This document shows, one piece after another, positions 53,922 through 62,755 of a stretch of DNA of 64,000 bases. The notes under the pieces were generated by a model that was given only the letters and a program-made list of their open reading frames with translations, was not told where the DNA came from and made no database searches. Origin of the DNA: Chloroflexota bacterium. GTDB taxonomy: Bacteria; Chloroflexota; Chloroflexia; Thermomicrobiales; JADLAZ01. Where the stretch lies: positions 62,001-126,000 of the forward strand of contig JADLAZ010000282.1 of NCBI GenBank assembly GCA_020849725.1, in the 5' to 3' direction. The number at the start of each line of letters is the position of its first letter. The stretch's first letter is position 1. Both the position numbers and the translations under genes were made by a program.

Positions 53922-55434
53922 CCGGCCGCCGGCGCGGGTCGCCTGCGTGCTGGTGCCGGACGTCGCCTACCAGGTCATGGCCCGCGCTCGCCCGGCGCTG
54001 GCGCGCCGCCCGGCCGCCGTCGTGCGCGACGGGCGCGTGGTCGCGGGTGGCGCCGCGGCGGCGGCAGCGGGCGTGGTCGTCGGGTTGACCGCCATCCAGG
54101 CCCGGTCGCGCTGCCCGGCGCTGGCGCTGCTGCCGGCCGACGAGGCGGCCATCGCGGCGGCCGGCGGCGCGCTGCTGGCCGTGCTCGACCGCTTCAGCCC
54201 CCTCGTCGCGGCGGCGCGCGCGGGCGTCGCCTTCGCCGACTGGGGCGGCCTGGGCGCCCAGCCGGACGGCGAGGTCGCCCTGGCGCGCCGGCTGCTGGAG
54301 ACGCTGCGCGCGGAGCTGGGCCTGGCGGCGCGGGTCGGCATCGCCGACGGGCCGTTCGTCGCCGCCGTCGCCGCCTATCACCGCGCCGACGCCGGGCGGC
54401 CGTTCCGCGTACCGCCCGGCGCGGGCGCCGCCTTCCTGGCGCCCTTCGCGACGATGATCCTGCCCGGCGTCGGGGCGCGCCTGGCGGCCCGCCTGCGCGA
54501 CCTCGGCCTGGCGGACGTCGGCAGCCTGGCGCGGGTGCCGCCGACCGCCCGCCTGCTGCGCGCCGACCCGGTCCTCCTGCGAGCCCACCGGCTCGCCAAC
54601 GGCGCGGACGCCCGCCCGCTACGCCCCCACGCCGGCCCGGCCGAGCGCGCGCGGACCATCGACCTCGACCCGCCGGAGGACTCGCTCCTCCGGCTGCTGG
54701 ACGCGCTCCGCCGCGCCGCCCGGCCGCTGTGGGACGACCTGGAGGCCGAGGGGCTGACGGCCGACCGGCTGGTCGCGACGCTGCACGCCGGCGGCGCGGA
54801 GCCGCTGCGGCTGACCGTGCCGCTGCCGGCCGTCGACGGTGCCGACCGGGCCGCGATCGAGGGGCTGCGCGCCGCGCTCGACGGCGCGACGCTGCCGGCG
54901 CCGGTGGCGGCGCTGACGGTGACGCGGGCGGGCGTCGGCTGGCCGCTCGGGCGGCAGCTCCTGCTGACGGAGGCGGGGCGCGCGGCCCGCCGGCCGGACC
55001 AACTGGCGGCGGTCGCCCGGCTGTGGGCGCTGCTCGGCCCCGCCGGCGCGCTGCGGCTGGAGCCGCGCCCGGCGCGCTTGCCGGAGGACGCCCTGGCGGA
55101 ACGCCCGTGGGACGACGCGCCCAACGGGGAGCCGCCCGACCCGGCCGAGACGCCCCGGCTGCTGGCCGTGCCCCCGGGGCTGCGCTGGGCGACGCCGGCG
55201 CGGCCGGCCGTCGTCCGGGTGGCGGATGGCCGGCCGGTGGCGCTGCGCGAAGGGACCGGCTGGCGGCGGCTCAACGCCAGCGACGGCCCCTACCGCGTCG
55301 AGACGGGCTGGTGGGCCGCCGCCGCGAGGCCGGTCGCGCGCGACTACTGGCTGGCCGCCGACGCCGACGGCGGCCTGCTGCTGCTGGCGGCCGACCACGG
55401 CGGCGACTGGCTGGTGGCCGGTGAGATCGATTGA
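53908..55434 (+). CDS. imuB: ImuB, catalytically inactive Y-family polymerase
   Basis: The 508-residue protein has the Y-family layout (VACVLVPDVAYQVMARARPA; palm; PGVGARLAARLRDLGLADVG helix-hairpin-helix; little finger), but the catalytic acidic motif normally reading SIDEAY is FADWGGL, and the first aspartate motif is also lost. That is typical of ImuB, which acts as a beta-clamp adaptor for DnaE2. The C-terminal about 150 residues include a PLGRQLLLTEAG-like segment and a domain shared with other ImuBs (YRVETGWWAAAARPVARDYW). It overlaps imuA by 14 bp and precedes dnaE2 by 15 bp. Confidence 0.85.
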   Translation: MARADRPPARVACVLVPDVAYQVMARARPALARRPAAVVRDGRVVAGGAAAAAAGVVVGLTAIQARSRCPALALLPADEAAIAAAGGALLAVLDRFSPLVAAARAGVAFADWGGLGAQPDGEVALARRLLETLRAELGLAARVGIADGPFVAAVAAYHRADAGRPFRVPPGAGAAFLAPFATMILPGVGARLAARLRDLGLADVGSLARVPPTARLLRADPVLLRAHRLANGADARPLRPHAGPAERARTIDLDPPEDSLLRLLDALRRAARPLWDDLEAEGLTADRLVATLHAGGAEPLRLTVPLPAVDGADRAAIEGLRAALDGATLPAPVAALTVTRAGVGWPLGRQLLLTEAGRAARRPDQLAAVARLWALLGPAGALRLEPRPARLPEDALAERPWDDAPNGEPPDPAETPRLLAVPPGLRWATPARPAVVRVADGRPVALREGTGWRRLNASDGPYRVETGWWAAAARPVARDYWLAADADGGLLLLAADHGGDWLVAGEID

Positions 55435-55449
55435 GCCGGGGAGCGCGCC

Positions 55450-57059
55450 GTGGCGACCGAGCGCCCGTTCGTCCATCTGGATGTCGCGTCCGCCTTCTCA
55501 TTCCGCACAGGCGCCTCGTCGCCGGAGGCGTTGGTCGAGCGGGCGGCCGAGCTCGGCTTCGAGGCGCTCGCCCTGACCGACCGGAACGGGCCGTACGGTG
55601 CGCCGCGCTTCGCGGCCGCCGCCCGCGCGGCGGGCATTGAGGCGATCGTCGGCGCGACCGTGACCGTCGAGCCGGGCGGGCGGCTCGTCCTGCTCGCCCG
55701 CGATGCGGCCGGCTGGCGCTCGCTCTGCCGGCTCATCACGACGGCCAACTTGTCCGGCAAGAAGGAGGCGCCGCGCCTGGACCTCGCCACGCTGGCGGCC
55801 AATGCCGCCGGTCTGACGGCGCTGGTCGGCCCCGGCAGCGCCGTCGCCGAGCGGCTGCTGGCCGGCGACCCGGCCGGCGCCCGCCAGGCGCTCGACCACC
55901 TGCGAGCGCTCTTCCCGGCCGCGCCCGCCTCGGGGCCGGCCTCCCTCTAGCTGGAGCTGGTGGACCACCTCACTAGCGCCGACCGGCTGCGCAACCGGGC
56001 GCTGGCCGCCCTGACCCAGGAGACCGGGATCGGTGTCGTCGCCGCCAATATGGCCGCCTTCGCCGCGCCCGAGGACGGGCCGCTGCACGATGTGCTGGCG
56101 GCCATCCGCCACCGCACGACCGTCCAGCAGGCCGACGGGCGCCTGGCGCTCAACCGCGAGGCGTACCTCAAGGCCGCCGGCGAGATGGAGGCCCTGTTCG
56201 CCTGGTGCCCGGCGGCCATCCCCAACGCCGGGCGGGTCGCCGCGGCCTGCGCCTACCGGCTCGACGCGGCCGGCGAGCGGCTGCCGAGCTACCCGCTGCC
56301 GGCGGGCGAAACGGCCTACTCCTACCTGCGGGTGCTGGCGTTGCGCGGCGCCGAGGAGCGCTACCGGCCGATGACGCCGGCCGCCGACCGCCGGCTCACC
56401 CACGAGCTGGCGATCATCGAGCAGCTCGGCTGGTCGGGCTACTTCCTGGTGATCTGGGACATCGTGCGCTTCGCCAGGGAGCGGGGCATCCGCGTCCAGG
56501 GGCGCGGGTCGGCCGCCAACAGCGTCGTGGCCTACGTGCTCGGCGTGACGAGCGTCGACCCCCTCCAGTTCGACCTGCTCTTCGAGCGGTTCCTGTCGCC
56601 CCAGAGGACCGAGGCCCCGGACGTGGATCTGGATGTCGAGCGCGACCGGCGGGAGGAGGTGATCGCCTATCTCTACGACCGCTACGGGCGGGACAAGGCG
56701 GCGATGGTATGCGAGTACATCTGCTGGCGCGCCCGCTCGGCCGCCCGCGACGTGCGCCGCGCCCTCGGCCTGGCCGGGGAGGTGGAGGCCACGCCGGCGG
56801 CGGGGGCGGGCGGCGCGGCGGGCGGTGGGGGCGCTGCCGGCGCCGCCGCCGCGGCCGATGCCCCCCTAGCCGCCGGCGACGACCCAGCGGCGCAGGTAGC
56901 GCGCCTGTGCCGCCGGGTCGACGGCCTGCCCCGCCACCTGGGCATCCATGTCGGGGGGATGCTGCTGACGGCCCGACCGCTGATCGAGAGCGTGCCGGTC
57001 GAGCGGGCGACGATGGACGGCCGTACCGTCAGCATCTGGGACAAGGACGACCTGGAACG
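55450..57059 (+). pseudogene. dnaE2: Error-prone DNA polymerase DnaE2, 5' part with in-frame TAG
   Basis: From GTG 55450 the frame encodes a PHP domain (FVHLDVASAFSFRTGASSPE, GFEALALTDRNGPYGAPRF) to a TAG at 55948-55950. The same frame then continues without a shift (LELVDHLTSADRLRNRALAA) through LGWSGYFLVIWDIVRFARER, RVQGRGSAANSVVAYVLGV and PDVDLDVERDRREEVIAYLY, which holds two of the three catalytic aspartates. At IWDKDDLE the gene is broken by an ISL3 element. In DnaE2 proteins the position of the TAG lies in the (L)-x-LELVDHL strand and is usually aromatic, so TAC to TAG is a simple explanation. Confidence 0.85.
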
Positions 57060-57140
57060 GGCTCTCCCGCGCTTCGCGTGACGGCCAAGGCCAGGGTAAG
57101 ATCGACCCCTTAGCTGCGGTCTCGTCAGGAGGGGCCGGCC

Positions 57141-58799
57141 ATGTTCGTCACCGCCGTGCTGCCGCCCGACAGCGGCTTGGTCGTCGAGGGCGTCAGCGCC
57201 GACGCCGAGCGCGTCATCGTCCGCCTGGCCGGCACCCGCCAGACCGCCGCCTGCCCGGCCTGCGGGGTGGTGACGGGCCGCGTCCACGCGGCCTACACCC
57301 GGACGCTGACCGACTTACCCTGCCATGGCCTGGCGGTCGTCCTGCGCGTGCGCGTCCGGCGTTTCCGCTGCGGCCGAGCCGGCTGCCCGCGCCGCACCTT
57401 CGCCGAGCGCCTGGACGGCCTGGCCGCCCCGCGCGCCCGGCGCAGCCGCCGCCTCGGCGCCCTCCACGTCGCCATCGGCTTGGCCCTCGGCGGCGAAGGC
57501 GGCGCCCGGCTGGCCGCCGAGGTCGGCGTGCCGATCAGCGCCGACACGCTGCTGCGCGCCATCACGGCGGCCCCGTTGCCGGCCGCGCCCACGCCGCGGG
57601 TGCTGGGCGTGGACGACTGGTGCTGGCGGCGCGGCCACCGCTATGGGACGATCCTTATCGATCACGAGCGCCGCCGCGTCGTCGACCTGCTGCCCGATCG
57701 CACCGCCGACGGCCTGGCGCGCTGGCTCGCCGCGCACCCCGGCGTCGAGCTCGTCACGCGCGACCGGGCGGGGGCCTACGCCGACGGCATCCGCCGCGGC
57801 GCGCCTGACGCGGTCCAGATCGCCGACCGCTTCCACGTCGTCAAGAACGTCGGCGAGGCGCTCGCGCGCGTCCTCCAGCGGCATCACCGGCGCCTCACGG
57901 CGGCGGCCAAGGCGGTCGACGACGCGCGCCGGGCCGCGGAGCCGGCGCCCCCGGTCGTCCCGCCGCCCCCGCGGCCGCCGACCGCCCGGCAGGCGGCGGT
58001 CCAGGCGGCGCGCGAGCGGCGGATGGCGCTCTACACCGAGGTGCGCGCCCTGCACGCCCGCGGGCTGAGCCAGCGCGCGGTCGCGCGCCAACTCGGCGTC
58101 AGCCGGGCGACGGTCGCCAAGTTCGTCGCCGGCGAGGTCTGCCTGGAGCGGGCGCTCTACCCGCCGCGCGCGCCCCAGCCGACCACCATCCTCACGCCCT
58201 ACGAGCCGTATCTGCGCGAGCGCTGGGCGGCGGGCTGCCACAACGCCTGGCGCCTCTGGGAGGAGATCCGGGCGATGGGCTTCGCCGGCTCGCGCTCGCT
58301 GGTGCGGCTGCGGCTGGCCGCCTGGCGCACCGAGCCGGGCCGAGGCGGGCGGCCCGCCCCCGGCGCCGCCGAACCCGGCCCGCCGGCGCGCCCGACGGCG
58401 CGGGCGCTCTCGCCGCGCCAGGCGCGCTGGCTGTTGGTCGCTCCGGTGGACGAGGTCGAACCGGCGCACCTAGCCGTCCTGGACCACCTCTGTCGGCACT
58501 GCCCGGACGTCCCGATCGCCCAGCGGCTGACGCTGGCGTTCGGTCGCCTCGTCCGCGAGCGCGACGTGGCGGCGTTCGCGACCTGGCTGGCCGATGCGAC
58601 GGCGAGCGGTGTAGCGGAGTTCCGCGAGCTGGCCGCCGGCATAGCGCGCGACCGAGTGGCCATCGAGGCGGCGCTCCGGCACGAGTGGAGCAATGGCCGG
58701 ACCGAGGCCCACGTACTGCAGCTGAAGGCGGTCCGTCGCCAGATGCGGGGGCGCGGCGGCTTCGAGTTGCTGCGCCGGCGCGTCATCAAGGCCGCGTAG
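57141..58799 (+). CDS. ISL3-family transposase
   Basis: 552 residues. N-terminal zinc finger (CPACGVVTGRVHAAY, FRCGRAGCPRRTF), a central DDE_ISL3 domain (VLGVDDWCWRRGHRYGTILI with the first aspartate; ADRFHVVKNVGEAL), an internal HTH (RGLSQRAVARQLGVSRATVA), and the C-terminal catalytic end (EWSNGRTEAHVLQLKAVRRQ, with the last glutamate). Start ATG 57141 has AGGAGGGG upstream. Confidence 0.93.
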   Translation: MFVTAVLPPDSGLVVEGVSADAERVIVRLAGTRQTAACPACGVVTGRVHAAYTRTLTDLPCHGLAVVLRVRVRRFRCGRAGCPRRTFAERLDGLAAPRARRSRRLGALHVAIGLALGGEGGARLAAEVGVPISADTLLRAITAAPLPAAPTPRVLGVDDWCWRRGHRYGTILIDHERRRVVDLLPDRTADGLARWLAAHPGVELVTRDRAGAYADGIRRGAPDAVQIADRFHVVKNVGEALARVLQRHHRRLTAAAKAVDDARRAAEPAPPVVPPPPRPPTARQAAVQAARERRMALYTEVRALHARGLSQRAVARQLGVSRATVAKFVAGEVCLERALYPPRAPQPTTILTPYEPYLRERWAAGCHNAWRLWEEIRAMGFAGSRSLVRLRLAAWRTEPGRGGRPAPGAAEPGPPARPTARALSPRQARWLLVAPVDEVEPAHLAVLDHLCRHCPDVPIAQRLTLAFGRLVRERDVAAFATWLADATASGVAEFRELAAGIARDRVAIEAALRHEWSNGRTEAHVLQLKAVRRQMRGRGGFELLRRRVIKAA

Positions 58800-58812
58800 G
58801 GAGAGCGGAGCC

Positions 58813-58980
58813 GTGGGCGGGATGATCGTCAGGTCCGAGTGGAGGCGCCACGGCGTGGTCGTCCTCCTGCTGGCTGCGGCCGTCGTCACGCCGACGCCGC
58901 CGGCGCTGGCCGGGGCGCTGGTGGTCGTCTCGATCGCGCTGCTCGCGCTGACCGCCCGACGGAGCCAGCGTCACCCCTGA
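58813..58980 (+). CDS. Small two-helix membrane protein carried inside the ISL3 element
   Basis: From GTG 58813 (or ATG 58822) the frame encodes about 55 residues with two hydrophobic stretches, VVVLLLAAAVVTPTPPALAG and ALVVVSIALLALTA, and basic ends. A GGAGAGCGGAG ribosome site lies just upstream. It sits between the transposase and the right end, as passenger genes do in ISL3 elements. Function unknown. Confidence 0.5.
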   Translation: MGGMIVRSEWRRHGVVVLLLAAAVVTPTPPALAGALVVVSIALLALTARRSQRHP

Positions 58981-59038
58981 TCCCGGCCCGCGGCCATTGA
59001 CGAGTCTGGTCCCGATTCACGCGAAGCGCGGGAGAGCC

Positions 59039-59772
59039 ACGATCCGGTTGACATTTACACGGTCGAATGCCGGCCGGACGGGACGCCGGCGCTGCGCGTG
59101 GGGCTGCGCTGCGTGGCCGGCGTCGGGCCGGAGCACCGGGAGCGCCTGGAAGCGGCCCGGCGCGACGGCCCCTACCGCGACCTGGCCGACCTGCGCCGGC
59201 GGAGCGGGCTGTCGCGCGCGGCGCTGGCCAACCTGGCCCGCTGCGGCGCGCTGGCCGCCTTGGAGCCGGACCGGCGTCGGGCGCTGTGGGCGGTGGTGGC
59301 GCTGGGCGAGCCGGACGACCGGCCGACGTTGCCGGGGCTGGGCCTGGCGGAGGCGCCGCCGCCGCTACGGCCGATGACGCGGGCGGAAGAGCTGCTGGCC
59401 GACGAGGCGGCGCTGGGCTTCTCGCCGGCCGGCCATCGGCTGGAGCTGGCGCGGGCGCGGCTGGACCGGCTGGGGGTGCGGCCGCTGGCGGTGCTGGCCG
59501 GGCTGGCCGACGGGGCGCGGGCGCGGGTGGCAGGGGTGATTGAGGTCGCCCAATCTCCCCCCACGGCCCGGGGCATGGTCTTCCTGGGCATCGATGACGA
59601 AACGTCGGTGCTGGACGTGGCGCTGCGGCCGCCGGTGGCCGCCCGACACCGGGCGCTGCTGACGGGCAGCACGGCGGTGGTGGTCGAGGGGGTCGTCCAG
59701 CGGGATGGCCCGGTCGTCAGCCTGCTGGCGACGCGCCTGACGCGACTGGACGAGGCGACCGGGCGGCGCTGA
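59039..59772 (+). pseudogene. dnaE2: DnaE2, 3' part after the ISL3 element
   Basis: The frame resumes with DPVDIYTVECRPDGTPALRV and continues through GLRCVAGVGPEHRERLEAAR, the helix-hairpin-helix region (GLSRAALANLARCGALAALE), PMTRAEELLADEAALGFSPA, and the OB-fold (VAGVIEVAQSPPTARGMVFL, LDVALRPPVAARHRALLTGS). It is the last about 240 residues of a DnaE2. Roughly 290 residues of the polymerase fingers/thumb, including the third catalytic aspartate, are missing between this and the 5' part. Confidence 0.85.
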
Positions 59773-59834
59773 CGGACACCCGGCGGTCGGTGGCCGCGCG
59801 AGCGAGCGCCCATCACGACGCGGCCGTGTCGCTC

Positions 59835-59846
59835 GAACTGATGTTC
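59835..59846 (+). promoter_or_regulatory. LexA box upstream of truncated lexA
   Basis: GAAC-TGAT-GTTC is an exact match to the GAAC-N4-GTTC consensus. TACACT at 59850-59855 just downstream is a -10 candidate, so LexA would cover the promoter, as in lexA autoregulation. Confidence 0.7.
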
Positions 59847-59920
59847 TGGTACACTCGTGCCAGGCGGGCACCGCATCGGGCGGTGCGTCGGCGCGCACTT
59901 GTGTGGAGAGGGTACGAGAC

Positions 59921-60139
59921 ATGGGCGTTCAAGCGGCGGGGGCGGACGTGACGGGGCTGAGCCGGCGACAGGCGACGATCCTGGAGGCCATCCGGCGGGC
60001 GATCACCGCGCGCGGGGTAGGGCCGACGGTGCGCGAGATCACCGCGGCGTGCGGCCTGGCCTCCCTCTTGTTCTACCACAAGCGCGACGCCCAGTCGGCC
60101 GTACATCATGAGTGGCAGAGGATCGGAGGAAAGGCGTGA
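59921..60139 (+). pseudogene. lexA: LexA N-terminal DNA-binding domain, truncated
   Basis: From ATG 59921 (GGAGAGGG upstream) the product matches the LexA winged helix: LSRRQATILEAIRRAITARG, then VGPTVREITAACGLAS. The match stops near 60060; after that come about 22 unrelated residues. The dimerisation/self-cleavage domain with the Ser-Lys dyad is absent. If expressed it would be a 72-residue DNA-binding fragment that cannot self-cleave. It overlaps the next gene by a few bases. Confidence 0.75.
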
Positions 60140-60705
60140 GCGATACGAGCACCGGAACTGGCAAGGTGGTCGTGAACCGGTCGATGTCGCTTGACGGCTT
60201 CATCGCCGGTCCCGGCCACGCGATGGACTGGATCTTCGACTTCATGGCGCCGGACGCCTTCCCGGAGATCGCGGCGGCCACCGGCGCCATGCTCGTCGGC
60301 CGGCGGACCTACGAGGTCGGCAACCGCATGGCTGCCGGCAAGGAGCGGGGGGCAGCATCGAGCGGCGAAACGTACCCCTTTGCCGGGCCGGTGTTCGTCC
60401 TGACCCACGCGCCGCCGGACCCGCCGGACGCGGCGGTCACGATCCTCACCGGCGACATCGGGGACGCGGTCGCCACGGCGCGCCGCGCCGCGGGCGGCAA
60501 GGACCTGGAGGTCCTCGGCGCCGACGTGGCCGGCCAGTGCCTGCGGCGCGGGCTCGTCGACGAGGTCCTGGTGTATGTCCTGCCGGTGCTGCTCGGCGAC
60601 GGCATCCGCTTCTCGTCCCCGGGCCTGGCCAGGGTAGACCTGGAACCGGTCAGCAGCAGGCGGTCGGGCGCCGTCACCCTCCTCCGGTTCCGCGTCCGCC
60701 GGTAG
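60136..60705 (+). CDS. RibD C-terminal/dihydrofolate reductase-fold protein
   Basis: 189 residues: KVVVNRSMSLDGFIAGPGHA at the N-terminus, LVGRRTYEVGNRMA, and DLEVLGADVAGQCLRRGLVD, then EVLVYVLPVLLGDGIRFSS. This is the common YyaP/RibD_C family of putative NADPH reductases, whose substrates are mostly unknown. GTG 60136 overlaps the lexA fragment stop and has GGAGGAAAGG upstream. An upstream in-frame GTG at 60112 lacks a site. Confidence 0.85.
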   Translation: MSDTSTGTGKVVVNRSMSLDGFIAGPGHAMDWIFDFMAPDAFPEIAAATGAMLVGRRTYEVGNRMAAGKERGAASSGETYPFAGPVFVLTHAPPDPPDAAVTILTGDIGDAVATARRAAGGKDLEVLGADVAGQCLRRGLVDEVLVYVLPVLLGDGIRFSSPGLARVDLEPVSSRRSGAVTLLRFRVRR

Positions 60706-60731
60706 TCCGTGGAAGGAAGGAGCGCTCCGTC

Positions 60732-60818
60732 ATGGCAATGACGCAGCCGTCGGGCTCAACGGCGGCCAGCGGCGCGGAGCGTAGCGGCGGCACCGCGTCA
60801 GGGGACCTTCCTGCGTGA
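60732..60818 (+). CDS. Possible small protein, 28 aa
   Basis: ATG 60732 has GGAAGGAGCG upstream; the product is Ser/Gly/Ala-rich and ends GTASGDLPA. It has no recognisable features. The ribosome site is its only support. Confidence 0.25.
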   Translation: MAMTQPSGSTAASGAERSGGTASGDLPA

Positions 60819-60918
60819 CACCCGCCCGCGCGCCGGCACGGGGCGGGGGAGCCGGCTGCGCTACAATGGACCGACGCGGCCGGGCCGGGCCGAGGACGTG
60901 GGGCAGCGAGGGGGTGGG

Positions 60919-61251
60919 ATGGCGGCGGAGGCGGCGTTCCGCGACGCGCTGGCCGGGCTGGAGCCGGCGTGGCGGCGCCTGGCCGGCGACCGCGCGACGG
61001 CCCGCCTGCGCGAGATGATGGCCACGCTCGGGGCGGTGCGCATGGCCGTGCGCCTGCTGGCCGGCGACCTGGGCTGGGAGGGCTTCACCGCCCTGTCGCT
61101 GGCCGGGCGGCTCGACCTGGGGGTGGAGGCGCAGGTGCTGCGACCCGAGTTCGCGGGGCTGTTCGACGAGACGGACCGGCGGTGGGCACGGGCGCGGCTG
61201 GCGCAGTTCGGCTACGCAGCGCCCTGGGAAGTGCCAGCGGACTCGGTCTAG
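60919..61251 (+). CDS. Unknown 110-aa protein
   Basis: Helical product (AAFRDALAGLEPAWRRLAGD, RLREMMATLGAVRMAVRLLA) ending in a charged segment. A -10-like TACAAT lies at 60862-60867. ATG 60919 has GGGGGTGGG upstream. No family recognised. Confidence 0.6.
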   Translation: MAAEAAFRDALAGLEPAWRRLAGDRATARLREMMATLGAVRMAVRLLAGDLGWEGFTALSLAGRLDLGVEAQVLRPEFAGLFDETDRRWARARLAQFGYAAPWEVPADSV

Positions 61252-61325
61252 CGCCGCCCGGACCGGGGGTGCGCCCAGACCGCCTGCCCACGCCGCCGCA
61301 CCGCGATCCGCATTGGTCCTCATTA

Positions 61326-62063
61326 TCATGGGGGCGACGCGATCGCCTCCCGTCGCCGCAACTCGAACCCGGCCGCCGACAGATTCGGCGCGAAGGCGAG
61401 TCCTGCGGCCTGGAAGTCGGATATCAGATCGGGGTGGAGGTGACCGCGGACGCTGTCGGTATAGTCGCGCGCATTGGTCGTCAGGAAGACGGCCGGCTCG
61501 GCGAAGCCGATGCCCCGCAGGCGACGCACGACCTCCAGATACGTCTCGATGATCAAGCAGTCCTTATACGATTGCTTGGTGGGCGTTGCCGGCGCGCGGG
61601 CGGAGACAACCCGCGCTGACGCCCGCCTGATGCAGTCATCGACCTCGTGGACCGCGTGCGCGACGGCCACGATCCGGTCGACGGCGGCGCGGGCGACGGC
61701 CGGGAAGGCCAGGGCTGACAGGTCGGGCCGGGCCGACTCGGCGATCAGGCCGTGGGCGGCCATGATGCCGAACACGCGCGCCAACATGCCATCCAACTGC
61801 CGGAGCGCCCCGGCCGTCTCGTCGCGCACGCGGTCTATGTGTTCGTCGAGCTCGCGGACGACCTGGCCGGCCAGTACCCCAGTCAGTGTGGGCGGGCTCG
61901 CCTCCGCCCGAGCCAGCAGTTCCAGCGCGGCCCGGGCGTGGCGGCCGTCGAACCCGTCGCGCCGCGGGTCGCGCAACACGTCGAGCAGCGCGCAGGTGTC
62001 GAGGCAGAGGACCGGCGCGGCAGCGGCACCGATGCGCCCGACGGCTTCGTCGACGGTGATCAT
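61326..62063 (-). CDS. PIN-domain protein
   Basis: 245 residues with the PIN nuclease signature: VLCLDTCALLDVLRDPRRDG (D22), a middle acidic helix (VRELDEHIDRVRDETAGAL), KDCLIIETYLEVVRRL and VFLTTNARDYTD. PIN proteins are metal-dependent RNases, often toxins. It is longer than VapC toxins (about 130 aa). Its start overlaps the stop of the upstream partner gene by 4 bp. Confidence 0.75.
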   Translation of the reverse strand: MITVDEAVGRIGAAAAPVLCLDTCALLDVLRDPRRDGFDGRHARAALELLARAEASPPTLTGVLAGQVVRELDEHIDRVRDETAGALRQLDGMLARVFGIMAAHGLIAESARPDLSALAFPAVARAAVDRIVAVAHAVHEVDDCIRRASARVVSARAPATPTKQSYKDCLIIETYLEVVRRLRGIGFAEPAVFLTTNARDYTDSVRGHLHPDLISDFQAAGLAFAPNLSAAGFELRRREAIASPP

Positions 62064-62755
62064 GGCTCGTCGTCGTAGGCGCTCAGGAGATCGCGGGCGA
62101 ACTCGAACTCACCGACCAGACCACTCGCCGTGTCCTCTGGCCAGCCCTCGATCTCGACCAGCCAGCGGCGCAGGGTGGGGGCGTCGAGGCGGGAGCGTTC
62201 CCGGTGCACTTGGATCAGGAAGGCCGCCCAGCGCCGAAAATCGAGCGGATGGCCTGATCCCGTGCTCATGTTAGCGGCCTGGGAGAAGGTCGTGAGGCGG
62301 CGGGCTGCCTCCGGGCTCAGCCAGAAGGTGAGTGGCTGCCGATCGGGGGAGATCCGTAGCGACAGCCCGAGCACCGCCGCAGCCGGGCCGGCGACCCGGG
62401 CGGCGAAATCGTCGAGCACCGCATTATATTGGGAGCGCGTGAGGGATCCCAGTTCCTGCGGCACGATGTTGGTGACCCGACAGTGACCAGGGCCACACAC
62501 CAGGAAGAGGTCGGTGGGCGGGATATCGCCCATGCTATCGCGGCGAAACCACAGCCGGCGCTCGTCGCTCAGCGGTAGCCGCTCTCCATTGCGGCGCTCG
62601 CCCTCCAGGTAGCGCGCCCAGCCCACCGCCGACGGGTGCGCCACGGCCGCGATGAAGGCGCCCAGGGCAACCATGTCGCCCTCAACGTCGAGTTCCTTGA
62701 GCACCTCGAGCATGACCTCGCTCCGTCCTGACAAAGCGGCTGTATCCTCGCTCAC
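62060..62755 (-). CDS. Unknown partner of the PIN-domain protein
   Basis: 231-residue product, mostly helical with a central strand segment (DLFLVCGPGHCRVTNIVP, VLGLSLRISPDRQPLTFWL). It precedes the PIN gene with a 4-bp overlap, so the two are translated together. An antitoxin or co-factor role is inferred from that pairing; no DNA-binding motif is visible. Confidence 0.6.
   Translation of the reverse strand: MSEDTAALSGRSEVMLEVLKELDVEGDMVALGAFIAAVAHPSAVGWARYLEGERRNGERLPLSDERRLWFRRDSMGDIPPTDLFLVCGPGHCRVTNIVPQELGSLTRSQYNAVLDDFAARVAGPAAAVLGLSLRISPDRQPLTFWLSPEAARRLTTFSQAANMSTGSGHPLDFRRWAAFLIQVHRERSRLDAPTLRRWLVEIEGWPEDTASGLVGEFEFARDLLSAYDDEP

Larger units (their letters stand above)
57060..59038 (+). 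mobile_element. ISL3-family insertion sequence with perfect 22-bp ends
   Basis: The left end at 57060-57081 (starting GGCTCTCCCGCGC) is repeated exactly, inverted, at 59017-59038. The element holds the ISL3 transposase and a small membrane-protein gene. Flanking 8-mers differ (CTGGAACG left, ACGATCCG right), so there is no target duplication. Together with the missing middle of dnaE2 this indicates deletion or recombination after insertion. Confidence 0.9.
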
